Shown: positions 10,241 to 21,701 of the stretch, in pieces
Numbering within the stretch: the stretch's first letter is position 1
Layout: each line of letters opens with the position of its first letter
NCBI RefSeq assembly: GCF_042100115.1
Contig: NC_091274.1
Location: 1,116,001 to 1,180,000, forward strand
DNA: 64,000 bases
From: Alternaria dauci
Taxonomy: Eukaryota; Ascomycota; Dothideomycetes; Pleosporales; Pleosporaceae
Direction of reading: 5' to 3'
Translations under genes and position numbers: made by a program
The notes under the pieces: model-generated
What the model saw: only the letters and a program-made list of their open reading frames with translations
Told to the model about the DNA's origin: nothing
Database searches by the model: none

Positions 10241-11484
10241 GAGGGCATGGGTGATGTCTGATGGATTCCAGAATAAGAGGCAAGGATGCTTGTCTCAGCC
10301 CATGCGCTCCCGAGGCTTGTAGCTGCTCTGGGGACGCAGGCATGGAGGTGCCAACATGTACGCCATCCAAGCAAGGCACAAGCATAGCATAATACGCAAA
10401 TCGAACCGCGAGAGAGCAGAACCGGATTGTCGGAGACTATCTAGGACCCTTGGGTCACGATGAAACCACAACTCTTGTCTACTCTCTACCACCTCTTTCG
10501 ACGTCAAACCAGTTCGACTACGTAAAACAGCACCTGCGGAAAGATGAAAAAAATAATTACAAGTACGCCTATCTCCGATCTAATGGGTTTCTTTCAAAAG
10601 ACGAAAAAAAATACATACAACAGCGGGGATTCGCCAGTGGTCACCCACCTGACTACTAATCCGCCGGTATCTTGCTTAACTAGGGCTGAGCGAACGGGAA
10701 GCCGTGATCTCAAGATCCTATGGTCGTATGTGCTTGTTTAGGAGAGATGTAACAATCACATTCACCAAAGAAACTCGGTATTGCTCTCCAGTAGCATCTG
10801 ATCTGCACATTGGTATTCATGAGCTAGCATGATTTAAGTGAGCGAAACGCTGCGAAGATACCATACACAGCTTGAGAACATCGTTTCTTGAAATGGCCAT
10901 ACGTGTCGAGTTCCCTTATATTTATGCGTGCTGCCGACTACCATTGCGCAGATTCAGTCCAAGTTGCTAATTGTATCAGTCTACTTCTGTTGCAGGAGGC
11001 TCTGTCCAGCAAGTGCCTGACTAGATTATGGAGTGTCAGTGTTGCACATGTCACACATATCTGCTTGCTGTGCTATTCCCGCGAGCCAGCCGAATCCAAG
11101 TGGCTCGGTATGTACAAAGATAGTTCATCTCCTCTCATGTACATACCGAGGAGATTGCTGGGGCTACATGATGGTTGTCTGCTGCCAGATGCGTCGTGTT
11201 GCAGGCTTCCTTCCCCACACAGAGGGTCCGGCTGTTCTGTCCCGGCTTGCCGCTCATAAATCGCACCTCGGCATCTCCACGGGCCAAAGGTGCTGGGGAT
11301 GCGGGGACACCCGTCGCGCTACATACATTATCATGGAACGCGTCTCTCGGTTGTCGAGCATACTCATCGACCAAGAGCCAACACAGTTTCAACGTGCTGC
11401 TCTTTCTTCGAATCCTGCTCACGCGCCTTGACTGCCAGAGCTCCTACACGCCTTCTTCTCCTTGCTACCTCACAAACCGCCATC
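10241..11484. other. Intergenic, cwf18 to thiolase
   Basis: No gene recognised. It carries the perfect inverted repeat at 11104-11150, listed separately. The last 60 bp before the thiolase ATG are C/T-rich, as in fungal promoters and leaders. Confidence 0.5.
11104..11150. repeat. Perfect 13-bp inverted repeat, 21-bp spacer
   Basis: Left arm CTCGGTATGTACA (11104-11116) and right arm TGTACATACCGAG (11138-11150) are exact reverse complements, separated by 21 bp. It lies about 335 bp upstream of the thiolase start codon. It could form a stem-loop in RNA or DNA, or hold paired sites for a dimeric regulator: each arm contains CGG, in inverted order, and TGTACA-like half palindromes. Confidence 0.85.
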
Positions 11485-12921
11485 ATGGTCGGCCAGAAGC
11501 AGCCCGTCTACGTCCTCGGCGTGGGTATGACCAAGTTCATCAAGCCTCGCGGCAAGGTCGACTATCCCGAACTCGGGTTTGAAGCAGGTGTCAAAGCCAT
11601 GCTCGACGCGCACATCAACTACGACGATGTCGACCAAGGTATCGCATGCTACTGCTACGGCGACTCAACTTGCGGCCAGCGCGTCTTCTACCAGTTCGGC
11701 ATGACTGGTATTCCAGTGTACAATGTCAACAACAACTGCTCGACCGGCTCAACAGGCCTGTACATGGGACGAAACATGATTGCGCATGGAGCAGCCGACT
11801 GCGTCTTAGTTGTGGGCTTCGAGAAGATGTTTCCCGGAAGTCTACAAACCTTCTTCCAAGATCGCGCGAACCCGACAGGCCCGTCCAATTTGATGATGAA
11901 GGAGACGAGAGGCGTTACCAACGCCCCTGGTGCCGCCCAGATATTCGGAAATGCTGGACGGGAACACATGGAGAAGTGAGTCCAGACACACGCTACACGT
12001 ACAAGTCACATACAAGCCATATCTAACCACCCCACTAGATACGGCTCCGAACTCAAAGACTTTGCAGAGATTGGTCGCATCAACCACGCCCACTCAAAGA
12101 ACAACCCCTACTCGCAATTCCAAGACGAATACACGCTCGATCAAGTCATGAATGCGCCCATGATCCACGAACCCCTCACAAAGCTTCAATGCTGCCCGAC
12201 CTCGGATGGGGCTGCTGCCACAGTCCTTGTCTCACAGGAGTTCCTCGACAAGCGCCCCGAGCTCAAGGACCAGGCTATCCTCATTGCTGGACAAAGACTG
12301 GCCACCGACACACCGTCACTGTTCAACCGCAGCGCAATCGAACTAGTAGGATATGGTATGAGTGAACTAGCTGCTCGCGAAGCACTCGACGAGGCCAACG
12401 TATCGCCAGACGATGTCAGAGTGTGCGAACTCCACGACTGCTTCTCTGCCAACGAGATGATTACCATCGAAGCCCTCGGCTTGGCTCCCAAAGGAAAAGC
12501 CCATGAATTGATCCGCAAAGGCGGCATAACCTACGGTGGAAAGGTCGTCATCAACCCCTCTGGTGGTCTGATCTCCAAGGGCCATCCTCTCGGCGCCACG
12601 GGTCTCGCCCAATGCGCAGAATTGGTTTGGCACATGCGCGGCTGGGCCAACAACCGCTCAGTCAAGGACACCAAGGTCGCCCTGCAACACAACCTGGGTC
12701 TCGGAGGCGCCGTAGTCTGCACAGTTTACAAGAGGCACGATGGAAGCGCTGCGTCAGATAAGTCAGATGAGCAGATTGGCAAAATCACAGGACTAGGATA
12801 CAACCCAGCAACCGTCGCAAAGGGCTTCACAAAAGAGCATGTGGAAGCTGTCAGGAGCAAGAAGGCGAGGAGTCAATGGGCATTACAAGACATAGAGGAA
12901 AAGGTTGAGGCTAGGTTCTAG
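11485..12921 (+). CDS. SCPx-type thiolase (3-ketoacyl-CoA thiolase family)
   Basis: Exons are 11485..11975 and 12039..12921 (intron 63 bp, GTGAGT...CTAG, branch tctaac), giving 457 aa. It is a thiolase of the sterol-carrier-protein-X type, which splits 3-ketoacyl-CoA, often branched or sterol-derived, into a shortened acyl-CoA and acetyl- or propionyl-CoA. Visible active-site elements are the nucleophilic Cys in NNNCSTGSTG (about residue 90), HDCFSANE (about 320), GHPLGATGLAQ (about 360) and LGLGGAV near 390. The C-terminal SCP2 domain of animal SCPx is absent. The last residues (EARF) are not a classical peroxisomal SKL-type signal, so its location is uncertain. The start is MVGQKQPVYVLGVGMTKF, where the thiolase fold begins. 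Confidence 0.92.
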
Positions 12922-13556
12922 GTGTGCGTGTGACTGTAACAGCGATGACCATTGCGTATAGACTTCCTGATTACTTCCATTACACTCACCATGAATTATG
13001 CTCCAATGTCTCTCTCCAATCCCTTTCCAAGCAATGTATCATCGGCAGATGTTTGCTGGAAGCATGGAATGGTAGCTTCCGGTAGACATTGCCGGGAATT
13101 ACGTCTCAATCCGATTTGTGATGAATCGTATGAGTCTTACATGTCTTCTTGCAGCTCCGTGCTAGAGCAGGGCTTAGCTATTTTGTCACCTGTCTGAGAA
13201 GTCATGAAGACATCACCTACCCACAAAATCACGAAGCAGAAGAAACGAAAAAAAAAGTCTAGAATGATTATCATGGGCTGGTATCTCGATTGACCTTTGA
13301 ACCTCAGCTTGCCGTGGGCAGAAGAGACTCGCAGTTCTGGTAACGCTTTTGGGTGGGTGCCACTCTGCTGTAGTATGCAAGACAAGGCAAGGGAATTTGT
13401 ACAGTAGAGTAGAGTAAAGTAGTAAGCAACTTCGTCCAGGCCCGCTTCGATAACCATGCATAGGCTGCCATGTCAATTATGCCCAATCTCTGCTCAAAAC
13501 TTAAAATCCTGATCTCTCCTAGTTTCGCGTCCGTCTCACTGAGCAGCGGAAGCATT
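12922..13556. other. Intergenic, between convergent genes
   Basis: The 3' regions of the thiolase and NCBP3-like genes meet here. A poly-A tract lies near 13246. No gene seen. Confidence 0.5.
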
Positions 13557-15112
13557 CTAGGCACCGCTCGCTACACCGCGGATGTTGATGCCTTCTTGGC
13601 TCCGGTTTCGTCCTTGACCGCGGATATTCATGTCGCCGTCGCGCGTGATGCGATCTGCCAGACCGCGACGAGAGCGTGACGGCTCCGAGAAGTCGGTAAT
13701 ATAAGGATCACGGTCATCACCCTTTAGGCGACCAAACGACTCTTCGGGCTCATCGTCATCGCGTGTGATGCGGTCAGCTAGCGATCGCTTCGGCTGCGGT
13801 AGCACGGGCTGTCCGTTCTTGGTCATGCGCGAAAGCAGCGACTCCCCGCCTCCTCGTGTCTTGGATACGTCAATAGCGTTTGACCGATGGTGATTGCCCA
13901 TTGGCGACGTGTCAACGAAGAAAGCGTCCTTCTGCCAACGTCCACCACCTGTAGGGCCACCCTGACGGTCATAGTTGGCACGGTCGTGCGTCCAACGATC
14001 CTGGCTGGATTTACGATTACGGCGGTTGTTACGGCTGCGACTGCGGCTGCGGTACCGACGACGGCCTGCATGGGTTTCGTGCTCTGCAAATCCGAATCGA
14101 CCGTCGCCTTCCTCGTCAGAGGCAGGCGAGGCGCTGCGTCCTCGTAGACGACCAAAGCGTGGCTCTGCCGGACTGGGACTGTTAGCCTGCTGATCAACAA
14201 TTGAGGGCGCTGTGCTGACATACCTTCTTGAGCCGGGCCGGTACGAGTCGACGTCTTTGCCTTGGGCATCGTTCCTGAGCCTGCCTGGGCCTGGTTGGCG
14301 GCCTCCCCTACCGCGACCGCGGCTGTCGCGTCCGTCACGGTCGTCGCGAAAGTCTCGTCCGTTGCGGCGTGGGCCCCTCTGGTCGAGGCCGGAATCGCCC
14401 ATGGACTCATCCCCACTGTTTCTCCGCCTTGGCCGCTCGTCAGATGCCATGTCGTCATCACCGTAATCCAGATAGTCTTTCTTGGGAGGCGGCTTCCGTC
14501 GTGGCTCCCTTTGGTGATTGCCCGCGACATCGGGGTTGCGCTGGTAGTAGTTGCTCCTAGTGGCCGCGCCCCTCGGCTTCTGGTCTCCGGCATTGGACTG
14601 CCTGACCATGAGGACGCTGTTCGGCTTCTTCGAATACGGCTTCGCCTTGCGGGGCTCTTGCATCGAGACGTTGCTCAAGTCGCCATTGTCGGGGTGTGTG
14701 AGGATAGTCAGGGCGAGCGTCGCGTCTTCCTTGTTGTAGAATTCGAGGTTGACCGAGTTGTCATTGACCCAGCGCAGTTGCTTAACGCGCGGGTCTGACT
14801 GACAATGCTCCATAGCCCAGTACAGCGGATCGTTGGGGTCGAAGTCGCTCACGCCCTGGAGGTTGAGGGATTCCGGCCATGGCTCGTGTACGATAATGTC
14901 TTCGGTGTAAGCTGCGGGTACGCTTCCCTCTGCTTCTGCCGCGGTGTTCTGCCGTGCCCATGTCAGTCAACTGTCTCCTTTGTTGTGTAACCTCGCGCAT
15001 TGCTTACTGGGACAAGCTGCTGTGGTTGCGACGGTTGCGCTGCCTGTGCTATGTCTTCGCCTACATCAATGTCAATATCGTAAGCGACATCGGTCATATC
15101 AGTGTCATCCAT
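13557..15112 (-). CDS. Nuclear cap-binding protein subunit 3 (NCBP3)-like
   Basis: Exons on the minus strand are 15112..15008 and 14948..13557 (intron 59 bp, GTAAGC...GCAG), giving 498 aa. After an acidic N-terminus (MDDTDMTDVAYDIDIDVGE) comes a degenerate RRM-like domain: HEPWPESLNLQGV, YWAMEHCQSDPRVKQLRWVND, NSVNLEFYNKEDATLAL. Its WxND...N.. core matches the WLDD-type motif used by NCBP3 (C17orf85) to bind the mRNA cap. The remaining 370 residues are Arg/Asp/Gly/Ser-rich (RGRGRGGRQPGPGR, RSRSRSR) with three similar LADRITRD(D/G)D repeats near the C-terminus. The likely role is nuclear cap binding and mRNA export. A second small intron near 14176-14220 (GTATGT...ACAG, 45 bp, in frame) is possible but not needed. 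Confidence 0.8.
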
Positions 15113-15461
15113 GGCAACGAGGTTCAACAGAGAGGTTCAATGCAATTTGGCGAGGTTGTTGGTGCAAGCTGGAGAGCAGCGCGCGCCGCTGGTAAGCTCC
15201 AAAGCGCGGGCACTAACGTGATCACGTGCAGGGCTCCGGTGTCCGACAACGCCGCGGTACGTGATTGTCATTCACCACCAACATTACTTCGTATACCAAG
15301 GTCACGGTGAGGATGAAAACAAGTTTAGGTCTGGATTAGGAATGTGATATCACGCTACGACAAGCCCACCAAGGTCACTGTGCCTAGACGACAGCCAGGG
15401 CCATGGCATACGTCGAAGCTGCGCTCGAGACGGACATCAACCTCCAAAACCAGGTGCCAAC
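15113..15461. other. Intergenic, NCBP3-like promoter and SSADH 3' region
   Basis: The gap between two minus-strand genes. It should hold the NCBP3-like promoter and the SSADH terminator. No specific element seen. Confidence 0.45.
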
Positions 15462-17113
15462 TCACACCTGCTCTTCTAGCGTGAACGTACCAGTCTTCGT
15501 AATGAGATACTCATTCACAGCGACATCCTTCCCAGACTCCTTGCCATAGCCAGATTGCTTAATGCCACCAAATGGCGACTCCGCAGCAGAGGAGTTGCCC
15601 TGGAACGTATTAGTACACTTGCGCAATATCTTCGTGCCCGACATACTGTGTTCAAACCAATCATGCCAGCCTCCAGGCTCTCAAACAGTCTCCACATGCG
15701 ATCGATATTCTTTGTGAAGCAGTAGGAAGCAAGACCCATGCTGGTATCGTTGGCCTCCTTCACCGCTTCATCCTCAGTATCAAACTTGATGAATGTACTA
15801 ATCGGGGCAAAGGCCTCTTCATTGGCAAGATCCATATCTGACGTAATGCCGGTAATGACAGTAGGTTCGAAGAAGTAGCCGCCGTCTTTCTTGATCGTGT
15901 TTCCACCCGTGTGGATTTTCGCGCCTTTTTTCTTCGCATCTTCAACAAGGGCGAGCGCTTTTTCGACACCTCTTGGGGTCGTCACTGGTCCCATCGTCGT
16001 CTTCTCGTCTGAACCGTGGCCGACAACAATCTTTTGTGTCTCCGCGTTCCAGCGTTCGAGGAACTTGTCGAAGATACCGGCTTGAACGTATATCCGATTC
16101 GCGGTGATGCACGCCTGACCCGCGTGTCGGTATTTCAGTGCGAAGATCTGGGTCATGGCCTGTTCGATATTTGCATCGTCAAAGATCAGGACAGGACAGT
16201 TGCCTCCCAGCTCCAGTGTCACTTTCTTCAGGTTATCGGCACACATCTTAGCAACTAGCTTGCCAACACGTGTAGAGCCTGTAAAAGTAACCTTGCTGAC
16301 AAGCGGATGTCGACAGAGCGCTTCACTGAGTTCTGGTGTCTTGTCAAGGTCAGTAGTCAGGACGTTCAGGGCGCCTCTGGGGAACCCAGCTTCTTGCGCG
16401 AGATACGCAAGCGTGAGTATAGTGATTGGCGTCTCTGGGCTGGGCTTTACGATCATCGTACAGCCGGCAGCCAATGCTGCACCAGCTTTGCGGAGGACCA
16501 TCGCGATGGGAAAGTTCCATGGTACCAATGCAGCAGCGACACCGAGGGGCTGTTTGATTGTGAAGATGCGTCTGTTTGGTAGTGCAGGCGTAAAAACACT
16601 GCCCTGTATACGTTCTGCTTCTCCAGCAAACCACCATGTGAAGCCCGTCGAGTAATCAATCTCTCCATACGCCTCGGATATGGGTTTTCCGGTTTCGTAC
16701 ACAAGAATGGTCGCTATATCATCCCTGTTCTCTTTGATGAGAGCGTCCCATCGGTAGAGCATCTGCGCCCGTTGCCGAGGACTGATCTTCTTGTATTTCT
16801 GGAAACATTCGTGTGAGCTTTTTACAGCATCATCAACATCTGATGCATCGTTTGTGGGGCACTCGATCCACGGCTTTCCAGTTCCAGGGTCTATTCGCGC
16901 GTCAGATGCAAGTCTTCAAATGCGCCCCAATGACAGACCAACTACTTCAAATGTCTTTCCTGATTTTGCTTGTACCCAGTTGCCATCTACAAAGGATAGG
17001 TTATGTAGCAAATCTGGATTTTTGAGCTTGCATGCATCAGTACAATATGAGGAACCATCGAGTCAGTCTTTGCGCACCTTGAATGGTAGCTGGTGTTTAC
17101 TGTCCGCGACCAT
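15462..17113 (-). CDS. Succinate-semialdehyde dehydrogenase-type ALDH
   Basis: Minus-strand exons are 17113..17078, 17026..16939, 16890..15647 and 15599..15462. The introns are 51, 48 and 47 bp; the 48-bp one has a weak GTCTGT donor. The product is 501 aa. It is an NAD(P)+-dependent aldehyde dehydrogenase of the SSADH/GabD group, which oxidises succinate semialdehyde from the GABA shunt to succinate. Seen motifs are PWNFP (oxyanion Asn), FTGSTRVGKL (cofactor loop), TLELGGN (general base Glu), GQACITANRIYVQ (catalytic Cys), FAPIST and SPFGGIKQSGYGKE close to the C-terminus. SSADHs usually have GQ-C-CAN here; ACITAN is a variant, so a related semialdehyde is possible. No clear mitochondrial presequence, so probably cytosolic. 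It is divergent from the SDR gene at 17753. Confidence 0.9.
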
Positions 17114-17752
17114 GTTGCTGTTGATCTGAATCTTGTCCGCGTAGTTTAAAGGTCTAGTAGTGGCTTATATTGAGAGCTATGTTTCGAAAGCCGGAGGTGC
17201 GCAGCGCGAAACAACTTGCTCTAGAGACAAGGAGTGGTGAAGTTTGAGCGGAGGGCGTGTCGATTCCGCAATCACTAACACAGGCATCTGCAGACACCAA
17301 GAGCTTCCCCACCTTTCATCATGTAGCCTACATGACCGATACTTTTATCAGCTGCTACACTCGGCTACTCCACTAAAGGTCACCCGGAGAGACGCCAGAG
17401 ACGCTGAATACAGAGGACGTATCGGTGCAGATGACCTCCAATTGGTTCAAATCTCGGTGGTTCTCCAACACGACGTCAACCTCATGCGGGGCATCACGCT
17501 TACCCCTCACTGTTGTGCGGTGCTGGAATCCATGCAACGTCTAGTCGGCAGACTGTGATTGGAGATGCGATACCGATGGCAGATAGCAGGGTCCATGAAA
17601 TGGTGGGCAAGACCGTACCTACTGTCCTTCTCGTAATCACAACAACAACATCGCTGCTGCCTATCCAACAATCGGCATTGGTCGCTGGTAGCCCAAAATC
17701 GTGGTCGACTAACCATATCTCATCGTGAACTGCAACCATCAGAGCTCTCGTC
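17114..17752. promoter_or_regulatory. Divergent upstream region, SSADH and SDR genes
   Basis: 639 bp between the start codons of two oxidoreductase genes facing away from each other, so both promoters lie here and could be co-regulated. No confident binding-site array was identified. Confidence 0.5.
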
Positions 17753-18691
17753 ATGGGAAGACTAGACGGCAAGGTCGCCATCGTAACTGGTGCATCGCAT
17801 CCTCGTCTTCCCCTCTCACAACCCACTAACGACCTTAACAGGTGGCGGCTCAGGCTTCGGCGCTGGCATCTCAAAAGGCATGGCGTCCGAAGGAGCCAAA
17901 GTTCTTGTCTGCGACATCAATCAATCCGGCGGCGAAGCAACCGCAGCAACCAATCCCTCCTCCCTTGCTTTCCACCACATGGACGTGACCAAAGCCTCAG
18001 ACTGGAAAGCCACCGTCTCAGCCTGCATCGAGAAGTTCGGCCGCTGTGATATTCTCGTGAATAACGCAGGCTGGAGTTATACTAACAAGCCTACCACAAC
18101 GGTCACCGAGGATGAATTCGAAAAAGTCTTTGACGTCAATGTCAAGGGTGTATATCTGGGTTGCAATGCTTGGGTAGATCAGGCAATTGAGCGGAAAGAA
18201 GGAGGTGTGATTATCAATATTGCCAGTGTTGGGGCTACGCGCCCAAGGCCGGGATTGGTGTGGTAAGATTTAGCTGTACGAAACGCATGTGGAACACACA
18301 CTGACTTTGTATCTTCACCTTGACAGGTATAATGCGAGTAAAGGCGCTATATGGAACGTAAGCTATGTCTTCTTATAGTGACTCCAGTTTGCACGAGGAT
18401 TTCATTTACTCACATGTCATTCAGGCGACAAAAGGACTTGCAGCAGAATACGGCCCACATCAGATCCGCGTCGTGTCCATCTGCCCTCTCGTGACGGCAA
18501 CGGGTCTCTTCTCCTCTTTCACCGGAATGGAAGATACGCCAGAGAATAGAACGAAGTTTACGTCTAATGTACCTATGGGCAGGATTGGGGAAGTGGACGA
18601 TGTGGTGAATGCGTGTGTCTTCATGGCAAGCAAGGAAGCAGGTTTCATCACTGGAGTCAATCTCGAGGTGGATGGTGGACGGTGTATCTGA
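17753..18691 (+). CDS. Short-chain dehydrogenase/reductase (SDR)
   Basis: Exons are 17753..17789, 17842..18262, 18327..18357 and 18425..18691, giving 251 aa. The first intron has a weak GTGCAT donor but is required to rebuild the cofactor motif. It is a classical SDR: the NAD(P)-binding TGGGSGFGAG is near residue 13, followed by DILVNNAGWS, INIASVGA (catalytic Ser region), the active site YNASK and a C-terminal GVNLEVDGGRCI. An Asp after the second strand (VCDINQSG) suggests NAD+ preference. SDR enzymes oxidise or reduce alcohols and ketones; the substrate is unknown. Its position head-to-head with an SSADH-type gene suggests a linked alcohol-to-aldehyde-to-acid route, which is inference. It is convergent with the 970-aa protein gene, 97 bp apart. 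Confidence 0.9.
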
Positions 18692-18788
18692 TCTACCCTG
18701 GCTACAAAAGCTAGTTCAAAGAAACCAGTACGGCAGACTTTCGCCCTCAATGAAGCTCATAAGTGTCGTCACAACCATGCACTCGAGT

Positions 18789-21701
18789 CTAGCCGTGCAT
18801 ACGCACATCCTCATCCTCTTCGTAATCCCATGCCTCGTCCGTCTCAAGCAATTCATCAATCTCCTTTCTCCTTCTGACTTCCTCACTATCCTGATCAATC
18901 CCATCAATCAATGCATCCTGTACAAACGCACCTTTCCTATCCTCCTTGCTCATCGCAATTTCCCTATCAATATCCACAGCCCAACCTTCCCAGACCGCAC
19001 CTCTCTCGGTCTCCTTCATCCTTCCCCTACTGGCCCTCCACCTCTTTGTCAATTCCCGCTCTCTCGCTGCCGGCGATGCAGTCTTCATCAATCCATAGGC
19101 CTGTCTCACTTTCTCGTAAACAGCACGATGTGGGACTGAAGTACCCCTCGTCGGCGCTATATAGCTCTCCAAAACCTTGTACTTGCCCTTTCGAACCCTG
19201 TCCTGCGCGTTGGTCCACACACCCAAAGGTAGGAAGACGGCGCGACTAAGCGTGATTTTCCCGCTTAGAGGTTGCGTATATCCGAGAAGAAAAGCGTCTG
19301 TTTCGGCACAACCATTATTGCCTAGCTTCATTCCGCCAGGGCCGATTGTGTTCGAGGGGATGAGGATCCTGGGCAAATAGATCTGAACTGGAACACCATG
19401 ATGAGAGGTGGCAAAAGGCGAGGTGGCTAGAAAGTTTGGTGCTAGGGACGACAGTGGGGAGGGTGGTGGTCGAAGTGTGAGTGGGGAAGGAGCGGAGCGC
19501 TGCATACTGACGTGAGGAGGGGGCAAAGAGGGAGAGTTAAGTGAAGAGAGTGTTTGAGAGCACTGTTGGCGCTCTTGAGCTGATATGTACTGACTTCCTG
19601 GGCCGTTGAGAGTTGGAATATCTGGTTCTCGTAACAATGCTGGGCCAGTGTTATGATATCCTTGGTATAAGCTAACAGCGTGGCCCAAGCCTGCAAGACG
19701 CTGCGCGAAATCTGGCGGTGATGTAGGACTAGAGAATCCGGGTCCAACCGGGTAAGACGGCGGAGTCTGAGTTTGTTGAGGCAGATTCGAGCTGTAGATG
19801 TTAGGTTGAGTTTGAGTAAAGGGGTAAGTTAGCGGCGGCGGAGGCCCAAGCGGAGGGAGGATGTTTCCAGAGATAAAATGACCATCGTGTTCAAGCCCAG
19901 GTGGTGCCAGACGTTCCTCGTGGTTTAGCACTGATATTGTTTGTCGTGCCTGATTTGAAGTGTTGTTTCTCATGATCTCTGCTATGTATGATGATATCGA
20001 CGCTCTTGAAGGTGCAAGGCCCGAACCAGACAGACCACCATGGCCAAATGGATGTTGTTGTTGCGAGGAAAGCGTAGGGTTGGGACTCAAAGAGCCTCGG
20101 GGTTGATTGGACATCATCAACGGAGGTCGAAGCGGTAGCGGTAGTAGATTTGGAATCGTTGGGGGCGGTGGTAGTGCTGGCCTAGGCAGCGTATACAGTC
20201 CGCCTCTAGGAGCACTGGTGTCATCATCCGAGTCCCCATCGGTGCTCACGTCGCCCTCATCTTCGTTCTTCGACCCATGGCCATCAGTATCGGCGGAAGA
20301 AGGTGAGGTTGCTAATCGCCCGCCACGCCCGCATATGTCTAGTAAAGCCGCTCTGTCTATTGCACCTTCGAAAAGCTTGCTTTTCATCTTACCGACAAGT
20401 GGCACAGGAACGATATTAATCCTCTGATCTCTCCCAACTCTAGTCTGCTGAATCTTACGCGATATTTGGCTAGCTGTGTCCGGACTCTGCATGGTTGAGG
20501 GCGTGATAGGGATGAGAGGCACACCAGATGAGCCTGCAGGAAAAGTGCTGCGACCAGCAAGCTGAGCCTCTTGTGCCAACTTGTTGCTGATGGTAATTTC
20601 CATCTGCTTTGCTCTCTGTTTCTCTTTGGCCGAATGGATCATCTGCGCAAGTTTCGCGTCTTTCTCGTAGTTTTCGAGGCCACCTGCTCCTTCACGCGGT
20701 GGCGTATCTTTCAGACTCATTGTCTGACACCTGTGGTAATCCTTTACCTGTTGTGGGGTAACACCTGCTTCCATGAGTAGGTAAAGCGCGCGTTGGCGTG
20801 ACTTGAAGCAAGCAACGTGATACTTGGCCCGCTTGACCCGGTCCCGAGGGATATTGATAAGAGGCGGTAGAGGCTCGTTGAGCTTCGGGGGTTGGATGCC
20901 GAAGTGGACTTCATGATACTGTAGACGCTCACTTTCTTCCACCTTGCGCTCAAATGTCGCCAAATCGGGCTTTTGGCGCATCTTCTTGGTGGGCGAGTTC
21001 TGTGTGAGCTCTTCTGCGTTGGCCTGTTTTGGCGTCTCGTTCCCTGCTCCATCCTTGTTGCCGTCTCTTGTGATGGCATTTGCCTCGTCCAACTTCTTTT
21101 TGACGTCCTCGGGAACAAGAATCGGATGGTACTCAAAGTCCCATAAGCTTGGAATTTCTCCATACAGAGCCGCGTTCAGAGCCTTTCCGTCTCCCTCGTA
21201 GAAGTCGACCCACCTATATAGGAACTCGATGAAATTTGGCACCACGGTGCTGTTGACCTGGACGATGTCGACCAATATACGCAGCATATCCTCCTCATGC
21301 ATCAATTCGGGGTCGATTCTGCGAGCCTGGGCGGTTATTGGGGGCGCGGCACGCCCTGAAGGTGGCTGGACAGTAGGGGTGTTTGGCTGGCTCGAATCGA
21401 GACGAGGCCTCTTCGGTGAGTGTGGTGCTACGGCTGGGTGGCGAGCGGCCGTTTCGTCAACCTGCCATTGCACGCACCACGTCCACAGCTCTCTGCCCGT
21501 TTCCAGTGACTTGCGCTCTGTGAAGTCCTGGAGCAGCGCCACGAAGATGTCGTGGTTCGTGTCCATGCGGTAGGTGATGGCGTGTTGCTTGTACTGCTCA
21601 TAAGGCACGAGTGTGGGCAGCGGCTCAACATTGCCGACGACGTCCTGCAACTCCAGGTAGCGGTCGTCGAACAGGTCAAGAACCTTGCCATGGGACGCCA
21701 T
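18789..21701 (-). CDS. Large conserved-looking protein, function unknown
   Basis: A continuous 970-aa frame with no intron needed; I do not recognise the family. Residues 1-80 look folded (DLFDDRYLELQDVVGN, YKQHAITYRMDTNHDIF, then RELWTWCVQWQVDE). Residues 140-360 have a helical segment with FIEFLYRWVDFYEG, YGEIPSLWDFEYHPIL and an Arg/Lys-rich helix RVKRAKYHVACFKSRQRAL. The middle (about 400-740) is Pro/Ser-rich and disordered, with an acidic patch. The last 200 residues are again ordered (PVQIYLPRILIPSN, LSRAVFLPLGVW, KRWRASRGRMKETERGAVWEGW), and the tail is acidic (WDYEEDEDVR). The mix of ordered ends with a long disordered middle suits a nuclear regulatory scaffold, but that is only a guess. 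Confidence 0.75.
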   Translation of the reverse strand: MASHGKVLDLFDDRYLELQDVVGNVEPLPTLVPYEQYKQHAITYRMDTNHDIFVALLQDFTERKSLETGRELWTWCVQWQVDETAARHPAVAPHSPKRPRLDSSQPNTPTVQPPSGRAAPPITAQARRIDPELMHEEDMLRILVDIVQVNSTVVPNFIEFLYRWVDFYEGDGKALNAALYGEIPSLWDFEYHPILVPEDVKKKLDEANAITRDGNKDGAGNETPKQANAEELTQNSPTKKMRQKPDLATFERKVEESERLQYHEVHFGIQPPKLNEPLPPLINIPRDRVKRAKYHVACFKSRQRALYLLMEAGVTPQQVKDYHRCQTMSLKDTPPREGAGGLENYEKDAKLAQMIHSAKEKQRAKQMEITISNKLAQEAQLAGRSTFPAGSSGVPLIPITPSTMQSPDTASQISRKIQQTRVGRDQRINIVPVPLVGKMKSKLFEGAIDRAALLDICGRGGRLATSPSSADTDGHGSKNEDEGDVSTDGDSDDDTSAPRGGLYTLPRPALPPPPTIPNLLPLPLRPPLMMSNQPRGSLSPNPTLSSQQQHPFGHGGLSGSGLAPSRASISSYIAEIMRNNTSNQARQTISVLNHEERLAPPGLEHDGHFISGNILPPLGPPPPLTYPFTQTQPNIYSSNLPQQTQTPPSYPVGPGFSSPTSPPDFAQRLAGLGHAVSLYQGYHNTGPALLREPDIPTLNGPGSQYISAQERQQCSQTLSSLNSPSLPPPHVSMQRSAPSPLTLRPPPSPLSSLAPNFLATSPFATSHHGVPVQIYLPRILIPSNTIGPGGMKLGNNGCAETDAFLLGYTQPLSGKITLSRAVFLPLGVWTNAQDRVRKGKYKVLESYIAPTRGTSVPHRAVYEKVRQAYGLMKTASPAARERELTKRWRASRGRMKETERGAVWEGWAVDIDREIAMSKEDRKGAFVQDALIDGIDQDSEEVRRRKEIDELLETDEAWDYEEDEDVRMHG

